This document shows positions 23,940-36,757 of a stretch of 64,000 bases of DNA, piece after piece (within the stretch, counting starts at the first letter, position 1; every line of letters starts with the position of its first letter). The notes under the pieces were generated by a model. It searched no databases. It was not told the DNA's origin and was given only the letters and a program-made list of their open reading frames with translations. Origin of the DNA: Cycas panzhihuaensis (taxonomy: Eukaryota > Cycadophyta); assembly GCA_023213395.1 (NCBI GenBank), contig CM041465.1:203181741-203245740 (forward strand), in the 5' to 3' direction. A program made the translations under genes and the position numbers.

Positions 23940-24710
23940 GAATTTGGACCTAGTAAAAGAATTATATAAAAGAGCCATTACAAGAAGAGATATAGATCGT
24001 AATCATATATTTCATTATAGGCTAGGAGGACCATTGAGGACTTTAGTATAATAGTTGAAGATCTATAGGATGATTTAAGAACAAGGAATTACATGCTAGT
24101 CAAACTTATGATAGACATCAAAGATTCTAGTGAGAGGATATTTGTAATGGAGAGTCGTATTAGAGGAGGAGTGACATATGTGGGATTTGGTTTCCTTACC
24201 TCTCTCAATGAACTTGGTTACAAGTTAGAAAGACTTAATATATAAGATTTCATATAGAAAGAAGGAATTAGTTATGAGGAGACATTTAGACTAGTCTCTA
24301 TATTATTATCAATCTGATTAATCATTTTTTTAGTAGCTACATATAGTTGGGAGACACATCAAATGAATGAGACGTCAGCATTCCTTAATGGAGACTTGAA
24401 GAGGAGATATATATAGCTCAAGTGGCTCAACCTCTTGGTTTAGTAAAGGAAGAAGGCTAAGTACTATAGACTAAGTATTAATACAACAGGAGTTGTATGG
24501 TTATAGGGACTATTAGAGTTACTTCCAAAGAATCACACATATATAAGGTATAACACCATTACATCTAAGAGAAAATCAAATCAAAGAAGATGGAGGTTGA
24601 CTTTTATCTAAGTGAATATCAACTTAAGGACATGTTCACTAAGTTCTTACTGAAGATTACTCCATCAAGTCCGTGTAAATTTGGGATTTAGTGAGGTCAT
24701 CCTTGAGGGG
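23940..24710 (+). pseudogene. Element D pol relic (RT fragment and RNase H tail)
   Basis: Copia RT is recognisable at 24270-24412: EETFRLVSILLSI followed by HQMNETSAFLNGDLKRRYI, equivalent to the family's IHQMDVKTAFLNGDLEEEIY. The catalytic-neighbour Asp-Val is now Asn-Glu. Beyond about 24480 the reading passes to KDMFTKFLLKI (about 24630-24660), which resembles the RNase H C-terminal KADIFTKALP motif. The YVDD half of RT and most of RNase H are therefore deleted. Confidence 0.75.
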
Positions 24711-24775
24711 GGATTTATCAATAAGGATAAAGAGATAGACTAATCCCTAGGAAGACTTCAAGAACCCACATTTAC

Positions 24776-24787
24776 ATTAAGGGGAGA
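24776..24787 (+). other. Element D polypurine tract
   Basis: ATTAAGGGGAGA lies immediately upstream of the 3' LTR. Confidence 0.85.
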
Positions 24788-25118
24788 TGTTAGAGTGGTA
24801 TTATATCCACTTATTGACTAATGTAAATGCAATAATATTATACAAATATTATGATGTATTATTATGATATAATATTAGGCAGATGGATGTAATGCCTTAT
24901 AATTATTTAAGGCACTTATAGATCTATAAATAGGGATCCAAAGTTAATTATAACATTACAATAGATTTATAAAAATATAACTCTATATTTTTATGGTGGA
25001 TATTTCCTGAAAGGGTTTCCTACATCAAATATGTTATTCTTGTGTGCTTATTTGTTTGTGTCTATTGTGTACATAAATAATCCTATCATCCTATCTATTT
25101 ATTTAGTGTTTTCTAATA
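24788..25118 (+). repeat. Element D 3' LTR (single-copy form)
   Basis: 331 bp, TGTTAGAGTGG to TTCTAATA; the last CA has become TA. One TATA box at 24925-24932. It lacks the 140-bp duplication of its partner. Confidence 0.9.
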
Positions 25119-26160
25119 GCCATATTGTTAATCTACTTTAGTCCATAAATAGTAGTGTAGGAGTTCCACATCTATCATTTTAAAAGATGTATATAATGCT
25201 TATTTTGTATTTTGAATCATTTCCTTATTGTTACCAATAATAAGTAAGTCATCGATATCTAAGATAATTATGGTGAATTTTTCGTCTTTTATCTTGTGGA
25301 TATACATGCTTAGGGTTGCTTCAAATCTAGTGAATCTATTCTATTTTAAGTGTCAATCAATTTTATCATATTAAGATCTTAGTGCTTATTTAAGACCATA
25401 TAAGTTTATATACTAAATATTCTTCTCTTTTCTTTATATACCTAAAAGGTTGTTCCATATACAATTCTTCTGTCATGTTTAAATCTAGGAAAGCACCTTT
25501 TACATCTATTTAATAAACTTTCCATCTGTGTTGGGCTACAATTATAAGAACAATTATGATAGTTATCAATTTTGAAGTTCAAGTGAAAGTTTCTTCATAG
25601 TTAATTCCCTTCGTTTGAATGAAACCAAGGGTGACTAATCATGCTTTATATTTTTCTACTATCCTATTTATTTTTTCTTTTATTTTCAAGACCCACTTAC
25701 ATACTGCAATTGGTTTATTAATAAGAGGTTTAATTGGGTCCTAAGTATTATTTCTATTGATTCTTTTAATTTCTTCATTCATGAATTTTGTCCATCTTTC
25801 ATCTTTATTAGCTTCTTCATAAGTTTGCAATTCAGTATTATAAATAAGTGTTGAGTTTGCCTCCTAGTTCTACCCCTTTCTAGGCCTTCTACATTTTGAA
25901 TTCCAAATTCTTACATTGTTTTCAAGTACCACTTTGGTAACCCTTTTTGTAGGAGTGATTGTTTGATTTTGGTTACTGACCTAATTATTATCCTAGACTT
26001 TTGTTGGTGCTTTTAGATATTCAAGCAATTCTACTTGCTATATTAATTTCTCTTCTTATGTCTTGTTGTTTATCATCTTATTGTATTTCAATTAGGTTTT
26101 TATATAAAGATTTATCAAGTGTTATATCTTTTTTTTTATAATTATTTTGTTTATGTTTAA
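25119..26160 (-). pseudogene. Element C RT N-terminal half
   Basis: Copia reverse transcriptase on the minus strand. EANKDERWTKFMNEEIKRI (about 25765-25825) is the start of the domain. PIAVCKWVLKIKEKINRIVE (about 25640-25700) follows, then DVKGAFLDLNMTEELYMEQP (25448-25507), and then FKMIDVELLHYYLW (about 25160-25205, frame-shifted), which leads into the insertion of element D. The catalytic Asp in DVKGAFL is preserved; stops and frameshifts abound. Confidence 0.88.
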
Positions 26161-26880
26161 ATCCATACATCTATATGTTTTGGACTTTTCACTATATCAT
26201 ATAAGAATATATCCGAGACACTTGTTAGCTAATTTCTTCTGCTTCTCATTTGGTACATGCACATAGGTTGTTCAATTGAAGACCCTTCAATGTCATATGT
26301 TTAGCTTCCTCTCTATCCAGGGTTCTTGAAGTGCCATTCCTTCTAGGGATTTAGTAAGACTTCTATGAAGAAGATGTGTTATATTTATACTTTCTACCTA
26401 ATATTTATTTAAAACATTTCTTCCATTTAAAATAGTTATGGGCATTTTACTAATGGTCCTATTTTTTCATTGTGTTACTCCATTTGATTGAGTGTATATA
26501 CTGGTGAGTTATTTTTTGATTCCATGAGACTTGTAATACTTATAGAAGACATTGCAGGTGAATTCTCCTCTATTATCTATTCTCAGTACTTTGAATTTTC
26601 TTTCACCTTCTCTTTTGACCTATGCTTTAAATTCTTTGAAGACGTCAAAGGCATCATATTTAGTTTTGAGGAAAAAAATATAGATTCTCCTAGTTTAATC
26701 ATCAATAAAAGTTAAATAATATTTTTCTTGTTCAATAGAAACTAAAGTAGTAAGTTTATAGATATTACTATGTATTAACTCTGGTTTTATTTGGGATCTC
26801 TAAGTGCTCTAGTAAAACTTAAGCCTATTTTATTTCCATAACATATACCCTTTGCATACATTCTAGGCCTTCGGTATAGA
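26161..26880 (-). pseudogene. Element C integrase
   Basis: Copia integrase on the minus strand. It contains YYLTFIDD (about 26715-26735), RRIYIFFLKTKYDAFDVFK, RIDNRGEFTCNVFYKYY (about 26540-26590; DNxGE catalytic Asp retained), the NGVTQ-KNRT motif (about 26440-26480), and the linker MDLNINKIIIKKDITLDKS (about 26110-26165). The plus-strand frame 26488-26715 is its antisense shadow. Confidence 0.85.
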
Positions 26881-27224
26881 TGGATGAACTTTTATCATGT
26901 TTTAATGTTTGAGTTGAGAAAGATATATTTTATTATTATTCTCAACATGATTTAGAAAAGGAACCTATATGGCAGGAGTTGCCATATATTAATATAGGGC
27001 ATTTTCTATTATCCTTTTTCTTATAACTTCATAATTTTCATCTTTGATATGGTATTTATTACCTTCAAATATCACTTTAGGATTTTTCTTAGTCATATGG
27101 GATATGGATATAACACATTGTTGAGCTTTTTTATTTTTCCATCTATCATTACCAAAATAATCCCCTCTCCCTAAATGGGAGTGATTAGTATTATCACCCA
27201 ACTTGATTGTGGCTCTAGCTTCAT

Positions 27225-27305
27225 AGTGGTTGATTTTTTTGAACCAATAAAAACTTGGATGTCATGTGTTTGGAGGCTTTAGAATCAATGCACCAATTAT
27301 GTTTT
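27225..27305 (-). pseudogene. Element C protease fragment
   Basis: The minus strand NWCIDSKASKHMTSKF corresponds to the copia protease W-DSGAT-HMT motif, with the active-site DSG glycine now Lys. The following frame (26989-27201) contains VIFEGNKYHIKDENYEVI-type protease C-terminal sequence in a shifted frame. Confidence 0.75.
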
Positions 27306-27429
27306 TTATACAAGTTGTTTGACAATGTTACAACAAACATCATTTCTTTATTGTCTTCTTTCTCTTCATTATAATTCCTTGCAACCCTCTTATTTCAAGT
27401 AAAATCAACCTTTATGTTCCTATAATCTT

Positions 27430-28175
27430 TGGGGAAATGACCAATTTTACCACATTAATATCATATAATTATTTGAGTAGTGCTTATGTGGACTCTTTCT
27501 CCCCCTTGATTTATAAAACAACCCCTAGTTTGGGTTTATTTAAACCTTTCTTGCATTTTGACTTTAGATGTAAAAGCATCCTCTAAGTTAGTCTCTTCAA
27601 TATATTTTTACTTCCTTCATTCATGATATAATAAATATCTGCATAAAACATCAAAGGAGAGATTTTTAATATTTGGGATAAGTATAGAGTGGTTACAAAA
27701 TTTGTAAAGAATTTTGGTAGCTTGTTCAATACAAGCTGAACAAGTTATTTTTCAACAAGAATTACTCCTACGAAAGCTAGACTTTCATGTAGGTTTTTAA
27801 TCCTAGTAATAAAGCTTAGCACACTTTCATTTTCATTCATTTTGTTCCTGTATAAATCTTCCTTTAAAGAGAATATTCTAGCCACATTTTATTGAGTATA
27901 TAAGGTAGCTAAATGCTCCATGTTTTATAAGTAATATTGGATTCAGCTATATAGGGAAGAATATGATTAGCTATAGAAAGAGAATTTATAGTTAGAGTAT
28001 AACAATCTCATTCTTAAAAAATTCAAGCTTCCTCTAAATTGGTTAACTTTATAACTTTTTCCTGTATTTGTGCCCATGCCCATTTAGTAAAGAGGATTCT
28101 CTTGACTATTACTTTTCAGGTACTAAAATTATATCCTACTAATTTATCTTATTCTAGAAGTGAATAAATAGAAGT
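27430..28175 (-). pseudogene. Element C gag
   Basis: Gag start DKLVGYNFST, stop, KVIVKRIL (about 28090-28145), the usual KLNGENYSTWK-type capsid motif with Trp changed to stop. An intermediate UBN2-like region with many stops follows. The zinc knuckle near 27430-27465 reads CGKIGHFPKDY: the first Cys is lost and the last Cys is Tyr. Confidence 0.78.
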
Positions 28176-28199
28176 CATTATAATATAAGCTAGGAAAAT

Positions 28200-30810
28200 A
28201 AATTAAGCAAGTTTAACTTCTCCCTAAATACTTCCTATTTTATCTATTTCTAGCTCTCATAGTTAAGGTCATACCACCATGAGAAAAAGAGATCTAAAAC
28301 CCTCTGCCCCATCCATTTCACCATGGAACAAACCTACAAAAATGGTTATCTGAGAAAAAACATATAACCAAACACCTCTTCTTTTAGGGAACAAACTCCA
28401 TTCTAACACCTTATGAAATCAAAGTTTAAATTTTACACTATCAAAACTACCTTAATTTTTTTTCAAAGCATATCTGGTGACCACTTGTTGGAAAGTCCTA
28501 TGAGTTAGCCTCACAACGTAATTAACAATACTAAATTTCAATGTTGTATGAGGGAGATATAGTTATTTTATTAAGCATAAGTACCTTTTTTAGTGAAAAA
28601 GTTTTAATAAAAAAAAATAAAATTCACTTTATGAGTTGGCCCCTAGTCACATCCAAATGCCCATGTGACTATCCTAGGGGGCTAAATGGATTTTAAAACA
28701 TATTAAAAATATTTTAATATGATTCTCTAATGTTTTAAAACTTTGAAATATGAAAAATAAAATAAAATTGCCGAATAGGTAACTAATTTGCCTAATGCCA
28801 AAATATCATTATTATAGTCAAAACAGGGTTTAATCTTCTTAACAAAGACACTATATCCTTCTTAAAGTTGTCTAGATGGTAAGAAATCTATTTTCAACTA
28901 GCAATCAACTCATATTAGACCTTTTATATAATAAATACTTATAAAATCTTAATAACTAATTAATAAGTTCTCCTCCTACCATGTGGAGATTCTTCTATAC
29001 AAAAATATGCCACTATAATCACGTGCAATATAAAAAATTCAAACTCAACTTACTAATGAGGTGGCACCTAACAAATCCCAATCAACTTGAACTCTTTATT
29101 CCACTCTTATATTACTCACAAATTTCTTTCATAAAGTATAGGTTCTCTTAATCAACAAGCTATACTTTAAAGCCCTAACACACCAATATCTTCACATGAG
29201 CCAATGAACCATCTGCGACTCCAAACCATGCCATAATACCATCATTAATTTTAGCAAATATAGTAGAGGGTAAATTGTGGCCTTCTTACCACATCACTGG
29301 CTTTATAAGGTGATCATGTCTATATTTGGAGCCCCATTCTCAAACTCATATATAACACATGCATATATATTAGTAAAACATATAAATAACCAATATAAAA
29401 ATGAATTAGATAATGACAAACCTTAGCGGGATTGAAGGTGTAACTACAACACCTACACTCCAATTGAATTTTTATCCATAGGCACCAACATATTCCAAGT
29501 GCTATATTAGATGTAATTTAAAACTATCCATAACCTATAATAGAGCTTTGCTTAATAGATAAGTAAACCACCCCTCTCACTAGTCATAAATATGCATACT
29601 TAAAATAAGTTTAGAATAAACCCTTAACAGGTGGATATACTCATAGTATTATAGCCTAATTGTGGTTAAACTAGGGCTCTAATAACTTAGATCTAATAGA
29701 CTTAGAATTGATACTAAATGAAGAGATATAAAATATACACATAAATATTTTTTATACCAAACCATAAATATATATGTTAACACAAGTCCAAGATCATACA
29801 AGACTATGAAATATTAAAGCCAAACAGGTGAAATAAATAAAGAATAATATGTACAAATAAATAACACAAGCTACTTAAAGAAAATGACCACTTCCAATTA
29901 TGTTATATTAAACCAATATATATTTATAGTATATATCACCACCTAGTTGTTCAATCATAATTCAAGATCCACTTGGTAAATCAATGATTAATTATATAAA
30001 TAAGTGTATGTACTATGACCTCTTAATATACATCAAAGGTGTAATTACAAGAATTTAATATTTCCATAGGTTAACATTACCCGACATTCTATAAATTATA
30101 GATTTATATAGTTGTTTAGACTATATAGATTTGAATTTATTATAAAAAACCAAAATATATCTCAAATAGAAGCTCTCTTCGGCACCTCTCTATATCTATA
30201 GATAATTTTATGATATATGGTCTCATTTGAGAGAAAATATCTCTAAAAGTAAAAATGTTAACTAGGGTTTTCAAGAGATTTTACTCGTATCTTGAAAAAT
30301 ACTCAGTGAAATTTTAAAAACTTGGGCGACTAAGAGGAGATGGTAAGTGTCAAAACCTTGTGAGGGTTCCTGGATCAGTCTAGTTGCCATCACACCCTTA
30401 CAGTGGCACCTAGGCTTATGCAAGCCCCTCATTGGGTAAAAAGGAGACTTATTAAGTTGCCCTCCATCAAGTATATTTTGGTATAAATTATTTCATAAAG
30501 GACTCGGATGTCTAATCCCTATATTAAGCATAATTCTTTTGTGGGTGGTGCTCAACTCACCATTACTGATTACTATTTAAAAGAGGGAACATATTAGATC
30601 TAAGCCAAAATAGCCTCCCATTTACTACACTCATTACTCTCAGGGTTGCATGTTATTGCATGTTACTGCAAATGATTGCATAAGACATTTCCTCACTAAT
30701 CTACAACTATGGATCTTGGATAAGAGGTACGTAACTCTTATTCTATTTTAATCTTTTTCTTTAGTAGTTTATAGAGTGGTTTTCTACATTTCCCTAGTCC
30801 TTTGGACCTA
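28200..30810. other. AT-rich region, probably leader of element C plus unassigned DNA
   Basis: No protein motif recognised. Near 28645-28690 a foldback is visible: GGCCCCTAGTCACA pairs imperfectly with TGTGACTATCCTAGGGGGC. This GGGGCTAA block resembles ones in the leaders of elements A and F. A possible decayed primer site lies at about 28249-28280, but no LTR follows it that matches the 3' LTR of C. Confidence 0.45.
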
Positions 30811-31730
30811 ATGGAGGAAGGTTCTACACCTATTCATAATAACAGGCAAGAATTGAGGTCCTAATCAATTTAAGCCTTGAAATCCCTTTAAGATCGCCTA
30901 TGAAAGAAACATGCACAACTTGGTTTATTAATTAATCAATAAAATAACCTCCTTAATGAAGTTCATGATTTCTTCCTCCTTAATCCACATGCATTGGTAA
31001 CTTAGTTCCATGTACCACAATATGAGAACTAGAACAATATCATAAATGAGAAACTCTTAAGCATATTACTGGGAATAGAGGACCATGAAACAAATACCAT
31101 TACTTTCCTGGTTGAAGACATTGAAAGCATTTACATCAAACTCTAGGCAAAATCTCTCATTAGTAAATTTAACAACCTATATCCCCCAATATGGTCTCTT
31201 GAAAAATGGGTAAAAGTGGTATGGATTACCATTCTATTGAGCAATGTCATATTAAACTAAAAGGAAAAAGCCTTTTTAGCATCTTCTTCTCAAATATAAT
31301 AGATCTAAAAAAGATTTTATATAGTGGTCTATGGTTCATGTGTAGGTTGGGTCTAGCTCTTCAACAATGGCCTCTTATATTTGACCCAAGCAATTCAAGG
31401 CCTTTAAAAATTTTAGTTTAGGTTAGATTACCATTCCTGCTTGATGAATTCAAAGAAAAGAAATGACTCATTAAATTTGATTCCATGCTAGGCAAGGTTA
31501 TCAAGTTGGACTTGAATACCTTAGATCACACTACTAGGGGTGTGGAAAAAGTGTGCATCGAGTTAGATATGACTAAACTACTTAAAGAACACCTAGTTAT
31601 TAAAGTTACAAATAGATTAATCAAAATTAATTTGGACTATGGAAGAGTCCCTTTCAAATACACTATATGCCATAATATTGAGCATGTGCAAAAAAAATTT
31701 CATCTATTTCAAGCCCCCTTAGCTTAGATC
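30811..31730 (+). pseudogene. LINE ORF1 (DUF4283 / zinc knuckle protein)
   Basis: Plant L1 ORF1, thought to coat the element RNA. It begins MEEGSTPIHNNRQELRS. The domain follows as ITFLVEDIESIYIKL (about 31105-31150), SLISKFNNLYPPIWSLEKWV (about 31150-31215), LYSGLWFMCRLGLALQQWPL (about 31315-31380), and PSNSRPLKILV. Then KVCIELDMTKLL (about 31545-31585) and a degenerate CCHC knuckle CHNIEHVQKKFH (about 31665-31705), with the second Cys position lost. The open frames 31206-31421 and 31485-31727 are two pieces of this one gene. Confidence 0.82.
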
Positions 31731-32329
31731 CTTAAAGAGATGAAGTCATTATGGATCAAATGCTCCCTAGCTAGCCAACTATAAACTAGATCAATAGTGA
31801 GAAGGAGTAATTAGTAGGGAACAATCACAATACCAATGATGTAATTCCTTAAGTTCACATAGATATAGATAGTCATCAACAACATATGACCTTACCCCAA
31901 GTAAGAGAAGAAGATAGGTGGATATTTATTAATAATTGACTAAGAAATAAAGGCAAAGGTCACCTCATAAGTACTCAACCTCCTTAGCCAAATTTCAATG
32001 ATTCTAGAGATCAACTTAAGAAAAGGTTGAAGGCTATTACCCTTATCCAAGGATAAACATTTGAAGTCGTTGCTATATCTACTTCAAGGCACCTTCGAGA
32101 TAACTCAGTTGATATGCATATAGAGGAAGCAAAATCCCTGGATCACATCTTAAAAACTCAATGGTTAAGATCTCCAAATGTGAATGAAAATCAACTACAA
32201 TATCATATGCCCAATATCGTACCCAATTTAAATCTCTAGCTCATACCAATTCCTCCCAATCTAATGGATAGAAATAATATTTCAACAATAGCTTAAAACA
32301 TCAAGGAAATTGGTCACCACCATTTTTGA

Positions 32330-35300
32330 AAATGCATTAAACTAAAATATATAGTTCAATATCATTAACCTCATATTTTTATTCTAAAAGAAACTCATAT
32401 CGTTTTAAAAATTAATATGATGTGCACAATCTATAGTATATGGCCTTCAGCCTAATGGAAAATAATTCTTTTAGATTGACCCATTGGAGGAGTCTATATT
32501 CTATGGAATAACTAATAGAAGATTCTTCACTGCATCATAAGGCCATTTTAAGATTAGCTATATTTGAAAATAGAAAAGGATCAATTTGTTTACTGGGTCA
32601 TCAGGGTTTATGCCTCTGTTGATATCCATATTAGATACAATTCATGGCAAGCTCTGGCAGGTGCTCTAAATAACAATTAGATAGACTATGACTACATTCT
32701 ACTTTTAGGGGACTTCAATTTTATGGAATCTCCTACTAACAAAATAGGCAATAATTTCAAAAGACCTTATCAAAAAGGTAATTCATCCTTTGCTATCCTT
32801 AAAGACACATTGAATCTTTTTTAACTTCCTTGGAAGGGGCCTCTAAATTTTATATAGACTAACAATCGATAGGGAAGCAGTCTTATAGATGAAAGATTGG
32901 ATAGAGCCTACACATCAAATTCTCCTATCCTTCTCATTGCTCATTATAATACATTTTAGTAAATATAGCTATTATTTCTAATAACATTCCTACCAAGATC
33001 TAACTTTCCATTGCAGTTTATACATCTAATATAAGGAAGACAATTTTTAAATTCAACACAAGTTTGCTCAAACTTAAGGACTTGAGATTTACTCTCCAAT
33101 AATGGTAGGTTGACTTGTATAACAGTTTAAACCATATATACAGCACTGGTACTTGGTGGATGATGATTATGAAAGGCCTAAAATCTCACATCAAGTTGTT
33201 TGGAAAAGAATATAAACGTCAATTTGAGGAATGAGGGGAACCATGCTACTTAGAATTCATGATATGCAAAAGGAATTTGAAGATGAAAAAGGTTCACCTA
33301 ATCTTCAATCCAAACTCCTTGATCTAAATGACTAATTTCTCCTAATCTAAAAATATGAAGCAGAAAAATAGAAAGCATGGTCTAATCTTCAATGGGAACT
33401 TCACACAGATCAGAACTTAAAATTTTTCAATCATTACACTAAAGGCGTACAACATTAATGGTCTCTTGAGTGTTTATAGGTCTCTCCTATAAAGATCATG
33501 TATTCGTGCTATAAAATTTAAGAAGACATATTCTATCACTTTAATCTATTATGGACTACATAGGGCTTCTCCCTTACTAGGGCTTGAGTTGTATAAATCA
33601 TCCTCTCCAAAGTAAATCTTATCATGAGGAGTGTTGCAAGAATCTCAATGACTCTCCTAGTAGACCAATCATCAAGGAGGAAATCTACAAAATTATGACA
33701 AACATCCCTCAAGGCAAATCCCCTCGCCTAGACAAAATGCCTATTGAGCTCCTATTGTCTATTGATTTTGATGAGGTGCCTCAACTTATAATATATGTAG
33801 TAGAAGAGGATCATAACATAGGTAAGATGCACCTAGCTATTAATGTGACCATGGTCTTCTTAGTTCCAAAAAGTGGTATTTGGTCCACCATCCATCAATG
33901 GGGACCCATTAGTCTCTATAATACCACTTATAAGATAATAGTAAAAGTCCTAGCCAGTCAGCTTAAAGTTTTCCTTCCTTAAGTAGTTAATGAAAATCAA
34001 ATTACCTTCATCAATGGCCAACATATAGAAAATAGTATAACTATGATTATTAAGGCTTCATACTATATATATAAAAAGGTAACAAGTAGCCGTACTTAAA
34101 TTACATATCAACAAAGCTTATGACATAGTGGAATAGGACTTTCTCCTTGCCATTCTCCTTTGAAAGGGGTTACAAATAAACCATATTAGCTAGATTAAAG
34201 CCATGATCTCCTCAATTTTAATGGCCATAAAAATTAGTGGCTTATTTGATTATCTTATCTATATAAGTAAAAGGATTTACTAGGGCTGACCTTTATCTCC
34301 CTATCTATTTGTAATCACTATGGATAGTCTCTGTTCTTTATTAGAAAGGATCTAGTTAATGGGTCTTCTCTAACATGTTTAAAGTAATAAAATTAAGGGT
34401 ATGATGCACTAGATCTTCAATGATAATAGAATTTTGTTGGGCTAACACTCATATTTAGAAATTAGCGTCTAGAGCCAAGCCCTCAATTTTTTTGGTCTCA
34501 CAATAAGGATGGTAATTAATCACAGTAAATCTAGTATCATATTTAATGAAATAGATATAAAGAGTAATCCACTTTGACAATAATCCTTAGAGTTCTAATC
34601 ACTCCTAAATCCACTATCTTCAAATACTTAGGCATTCCTATGGGCCTTCCTAGAGTGAAAATTATTACTTAGCATCCTTATATTTTGAAAATCAAGAATA
34701 ATCTAGACTCATGGCCAACTAGATCTCTTAATCTAGTAGGTCGATGGAGTCTATAGAATTGACCTTAATGCAAATTCCTAATTACCTAATGTCTATTATT
34801 CAAGCCCCCAAAGTAGTTCTCTCTGCAATATGAAGTTTGTTCACAAGATTCCTCTAAAAACCTTAGACAATTGAAGCAAAGTCACTCTACCCAGTGAAGT
34901 AGAGCATGGTATCAGATCATAAGGGATGAGGTGTCTAGATCTTAAAGACCCTTTTATTATGGTGAAGGTCATAAGGGCCAAGCAGTTGTAGGATCTCTAT
35001 AACAAAGAAAATAATAAATGGGCTTACATTATCAAGGAGGAAATATTATTTCACTCATACTACTAAATAACAACTAATCGCCTGTAACCACTTAAATAAA
35101 GGTTCCATAATTTAGAATCATATGGTTATAACTTAGGACAATCTTCACTATACTATTGTATACTCTTTAGGCTTAGTAGGTCTTCAAGTCAACTTTTGGA
35201 CTGATAAATGGTTACCTCTAGGGTATCCTCTGCTTGTCAATTAAGAGGAATTTGCATCATTCACTCAGTTCTTTAGCTCTCATAATTGGCATACTATGGC

Positions 35301-36000
35301 TCAGTTCTATAATTTTGATTAGCTTTGTTGGAAGGATTGTGTTGATCTTGTAACAGGGATCAACCCTCAGCCTAAACCTTGGCTCCTCTAAATAGCTAAT
35401 AGACTCAACTTTCTCCTATAGTAAGTAGACCCTCTTTAGGCTATAATAGATTTAACGAGAGAGGAAGGCCTCAGGTTCCTTTCTAGGGGTTAAGTTTTAG
35501 AGTCCATAGAATTCTACTACATGTTACATAGCCAGCAATATTACCATGTTCAACTTCAAGATGAATGAGGATGGATTTGGTGGAAACCAACTCAATCCAA
35601 ATATAATATGTTTCACTAGAGAATTCTACATAAGGCCTTTATTTTTTAGAACATGTGGGATTATTAGAATATTAGTCATGAATCTTCTTATCTAAAGTAT
35701 GGTGCTTAAAATGATAACTTTGATCATATTTAGTGGCACTACCCCTCCAATCTAGGATATTTAGTATACCTCCTTTTAGATCTTTAATCTGGACCAATGC
35801 TTCACTAAAATCTGAGATGGTCACTTGTCTCTTTATTCTTGGCTAATTCAAAGAAGCTAGACTATGAATTATATTTGGTTTGCTAGTCACCACCATCTAA
35901 TAGACCTTTGGCTCCTTCTCAAGAGCATCATTTACAAAATTAAAAAAATTTGTACATAATTTTATTTTAAAAAAGAAGTACCCTTCGTTAACTATACCTT
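32330..36000 (+). pseudogene. LINE ORF2 (endonuclease, reverse transcriptase, zinc-binding C-terminus)
   Basis: Polyprotein that nicks target DNA and copies LINE RNA. Endonuclease: YILLLGDFNFMESPTNKIG (about 32690-32750), the GDFN signature, then LIDERLDRAY (about 32885-32915). RT: GKSPRLDKMPIELL (about 33713-33755), LVPKSGIWSTIHQWGPISLY (about 33860-33920), YKIIVKVLASQLK, INKAYDIVE (about 34110-34140; the catalytic Asp of DxxKAYD is Asn), GLTFISLSI/PLSPYLFVI in adjacent frames (about 34285-34315). The FADD box reads FNDN (about 34415-34430). The C-terminal zinc-binding domain resembles WRILHKAFIF and DNFDHI-WH (about 35610-35740). The open frame 33584-33982 is the longest surviving piece of RT. 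Confidence 0.85.
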
Positions 36001-36215
36001 TGGCAATATAAGAAAGGAAATCCTATTATGGCTATCCCATAATCCTTATTTTATTTCTCTTTGTAAAAATCTTTAGAAAAACCTTCATAAAGATGATGTT
36101 ATTTTTAGTGTGTTACATGTAAAAGACTAGGTAAGTACATCTTTGTGACTTAATAGGTACTCCATCCACTTGTATTACATTTGATTTTCTAATTTAATGA
36201 TATTCATTTTTACGT

Positions 36216-36224
36216 AAAAAAAAA
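36216..36224 (+). other. LINE poly(A) tail
   Basis: Run of nine A after TTTTTACGT at the end of the LINE, consistent with the 3' tail used for target-primed reverse transcription. Confidence 0.7.
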
Positions 36225-36574
36225 TAGAAACTTATACTCAATATATAGATCTGGTTAAGATAAAGAGATCAAGATTAATTTCAAAAAAGAATACTCAAAA
36301 TCTAAGATGAAATTTCCTCTAGAAGATTTAGGGTCATGCCCCTCTTTATCCTTTGATATCTACTAACAAAGACTAAATCCAGTAAAGCAAATATGATATT
36401 TTAAATCCTTGTTTTATGACAATTTAAAAAAAAGAGCACTTTTGATTCTAGGTTATACTTATCCATATAGATTTATCTAATAGCCTATATAATCAACCAT
36501 ATACTCTTCAAAAGACTTTGAAGCCTCTAAAAATAGTCCCTTGAGTTCTTCCTCAAACCCTCTATTATACCATG

Positions 36575-36757
36575 AAGATAATCTAAAGAATACTCAATTA
36601 TTTACATTGATAAGAATATACATAAATACAAAGAAATGTACTCTACATGGGTGATAAGTGTCCTTTATGTATAGAATGAGGTTTATGAGACATAACCCTT
36701 AATTGTTAAACATTATTATAAACTATTTGCTTGGGATTTAGGTGGTCCTAAATGAAA
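36575..36757 (-). repeat. LTR fragment related to element C
   Basis: About 180 bp, similar at an estimated 70-80% to 19985-20168 in the same orientation. Shared words include TTTACATTGATAAGAAT, GTGTCCTT-ATG-ATA and GGTTTATGAGA-AT. It may be the 5' LTR of element C, separated from gag by the LINE insertion, or a solo LTR of the same family. Confidence 0.65.

Larger units (their letters stand above)
20941..25118 (+). mobile_element. Element D: Ty1-copia retrotransposon nested in element C
   Basis: Plus-strand LTR element of 4178 bp. Left LTR 20941-21412 starts TGTTAGAGTGG and ends TTCTAACA. Primer site TGGTATTAGAGTAG starts at 21413. Polypurine tract ATTAAGGGGAGA lies at 24776-24787. Right LTR is 24788-25118. 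Flanking pentamers ATCAT and GCCAT match at three of five bases, compatible with decayed target duplications. Copia RT resumes on both sides, proving insertion into element C. Internally only an RT fragment and the last part of RNase H can be recognised. Most of gag, protease, integrase and the RT core are missing or unreadable. Confidence 0.88.
19985..28200 (-). mobile_element. Element C: degraded Ty1-copia retrotransposon, split by element D
   Basis: Minus-strand copia element with gag, zinc knuckle, protease, integrase, RT and RNase H remnants in normal order from 28.17 kb down to 20.2 kb. It is interrupted at 20941-25118 by the plus-strand element D, which sits within the RT. The 3' LTR is partly recognisable. 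A possible 5' LTR fragment is at 36575-36757; if it belongs to this copy, about 8 kb including a LINE was inserted into the leader. No intact frame remains. Confidence 0.8.
30811..36224 (+). mobile_element. L1-type LINE, near full length, decayed
   Basis: Non-LTR retrotransposon on the plus strand with ORF1 (DUF4283-type nucleic-acid-binding protein) and ORF2 (endonuclease, RT, C-terminal zinc-binding region) in normal order. It ends with TTTTTACGT and a run of nine A (36216-36224). About 5.4 kb matches the usual plant L1 size, so this copy was not strongly 5' truncated. The 5' end is set provisionally at the first ATG of ORF1; untranslated sequence probably extends left. No convincing target-site duplication was found. 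Every catalytic motif carries a change, so it is dead. Confidence 0.85.
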
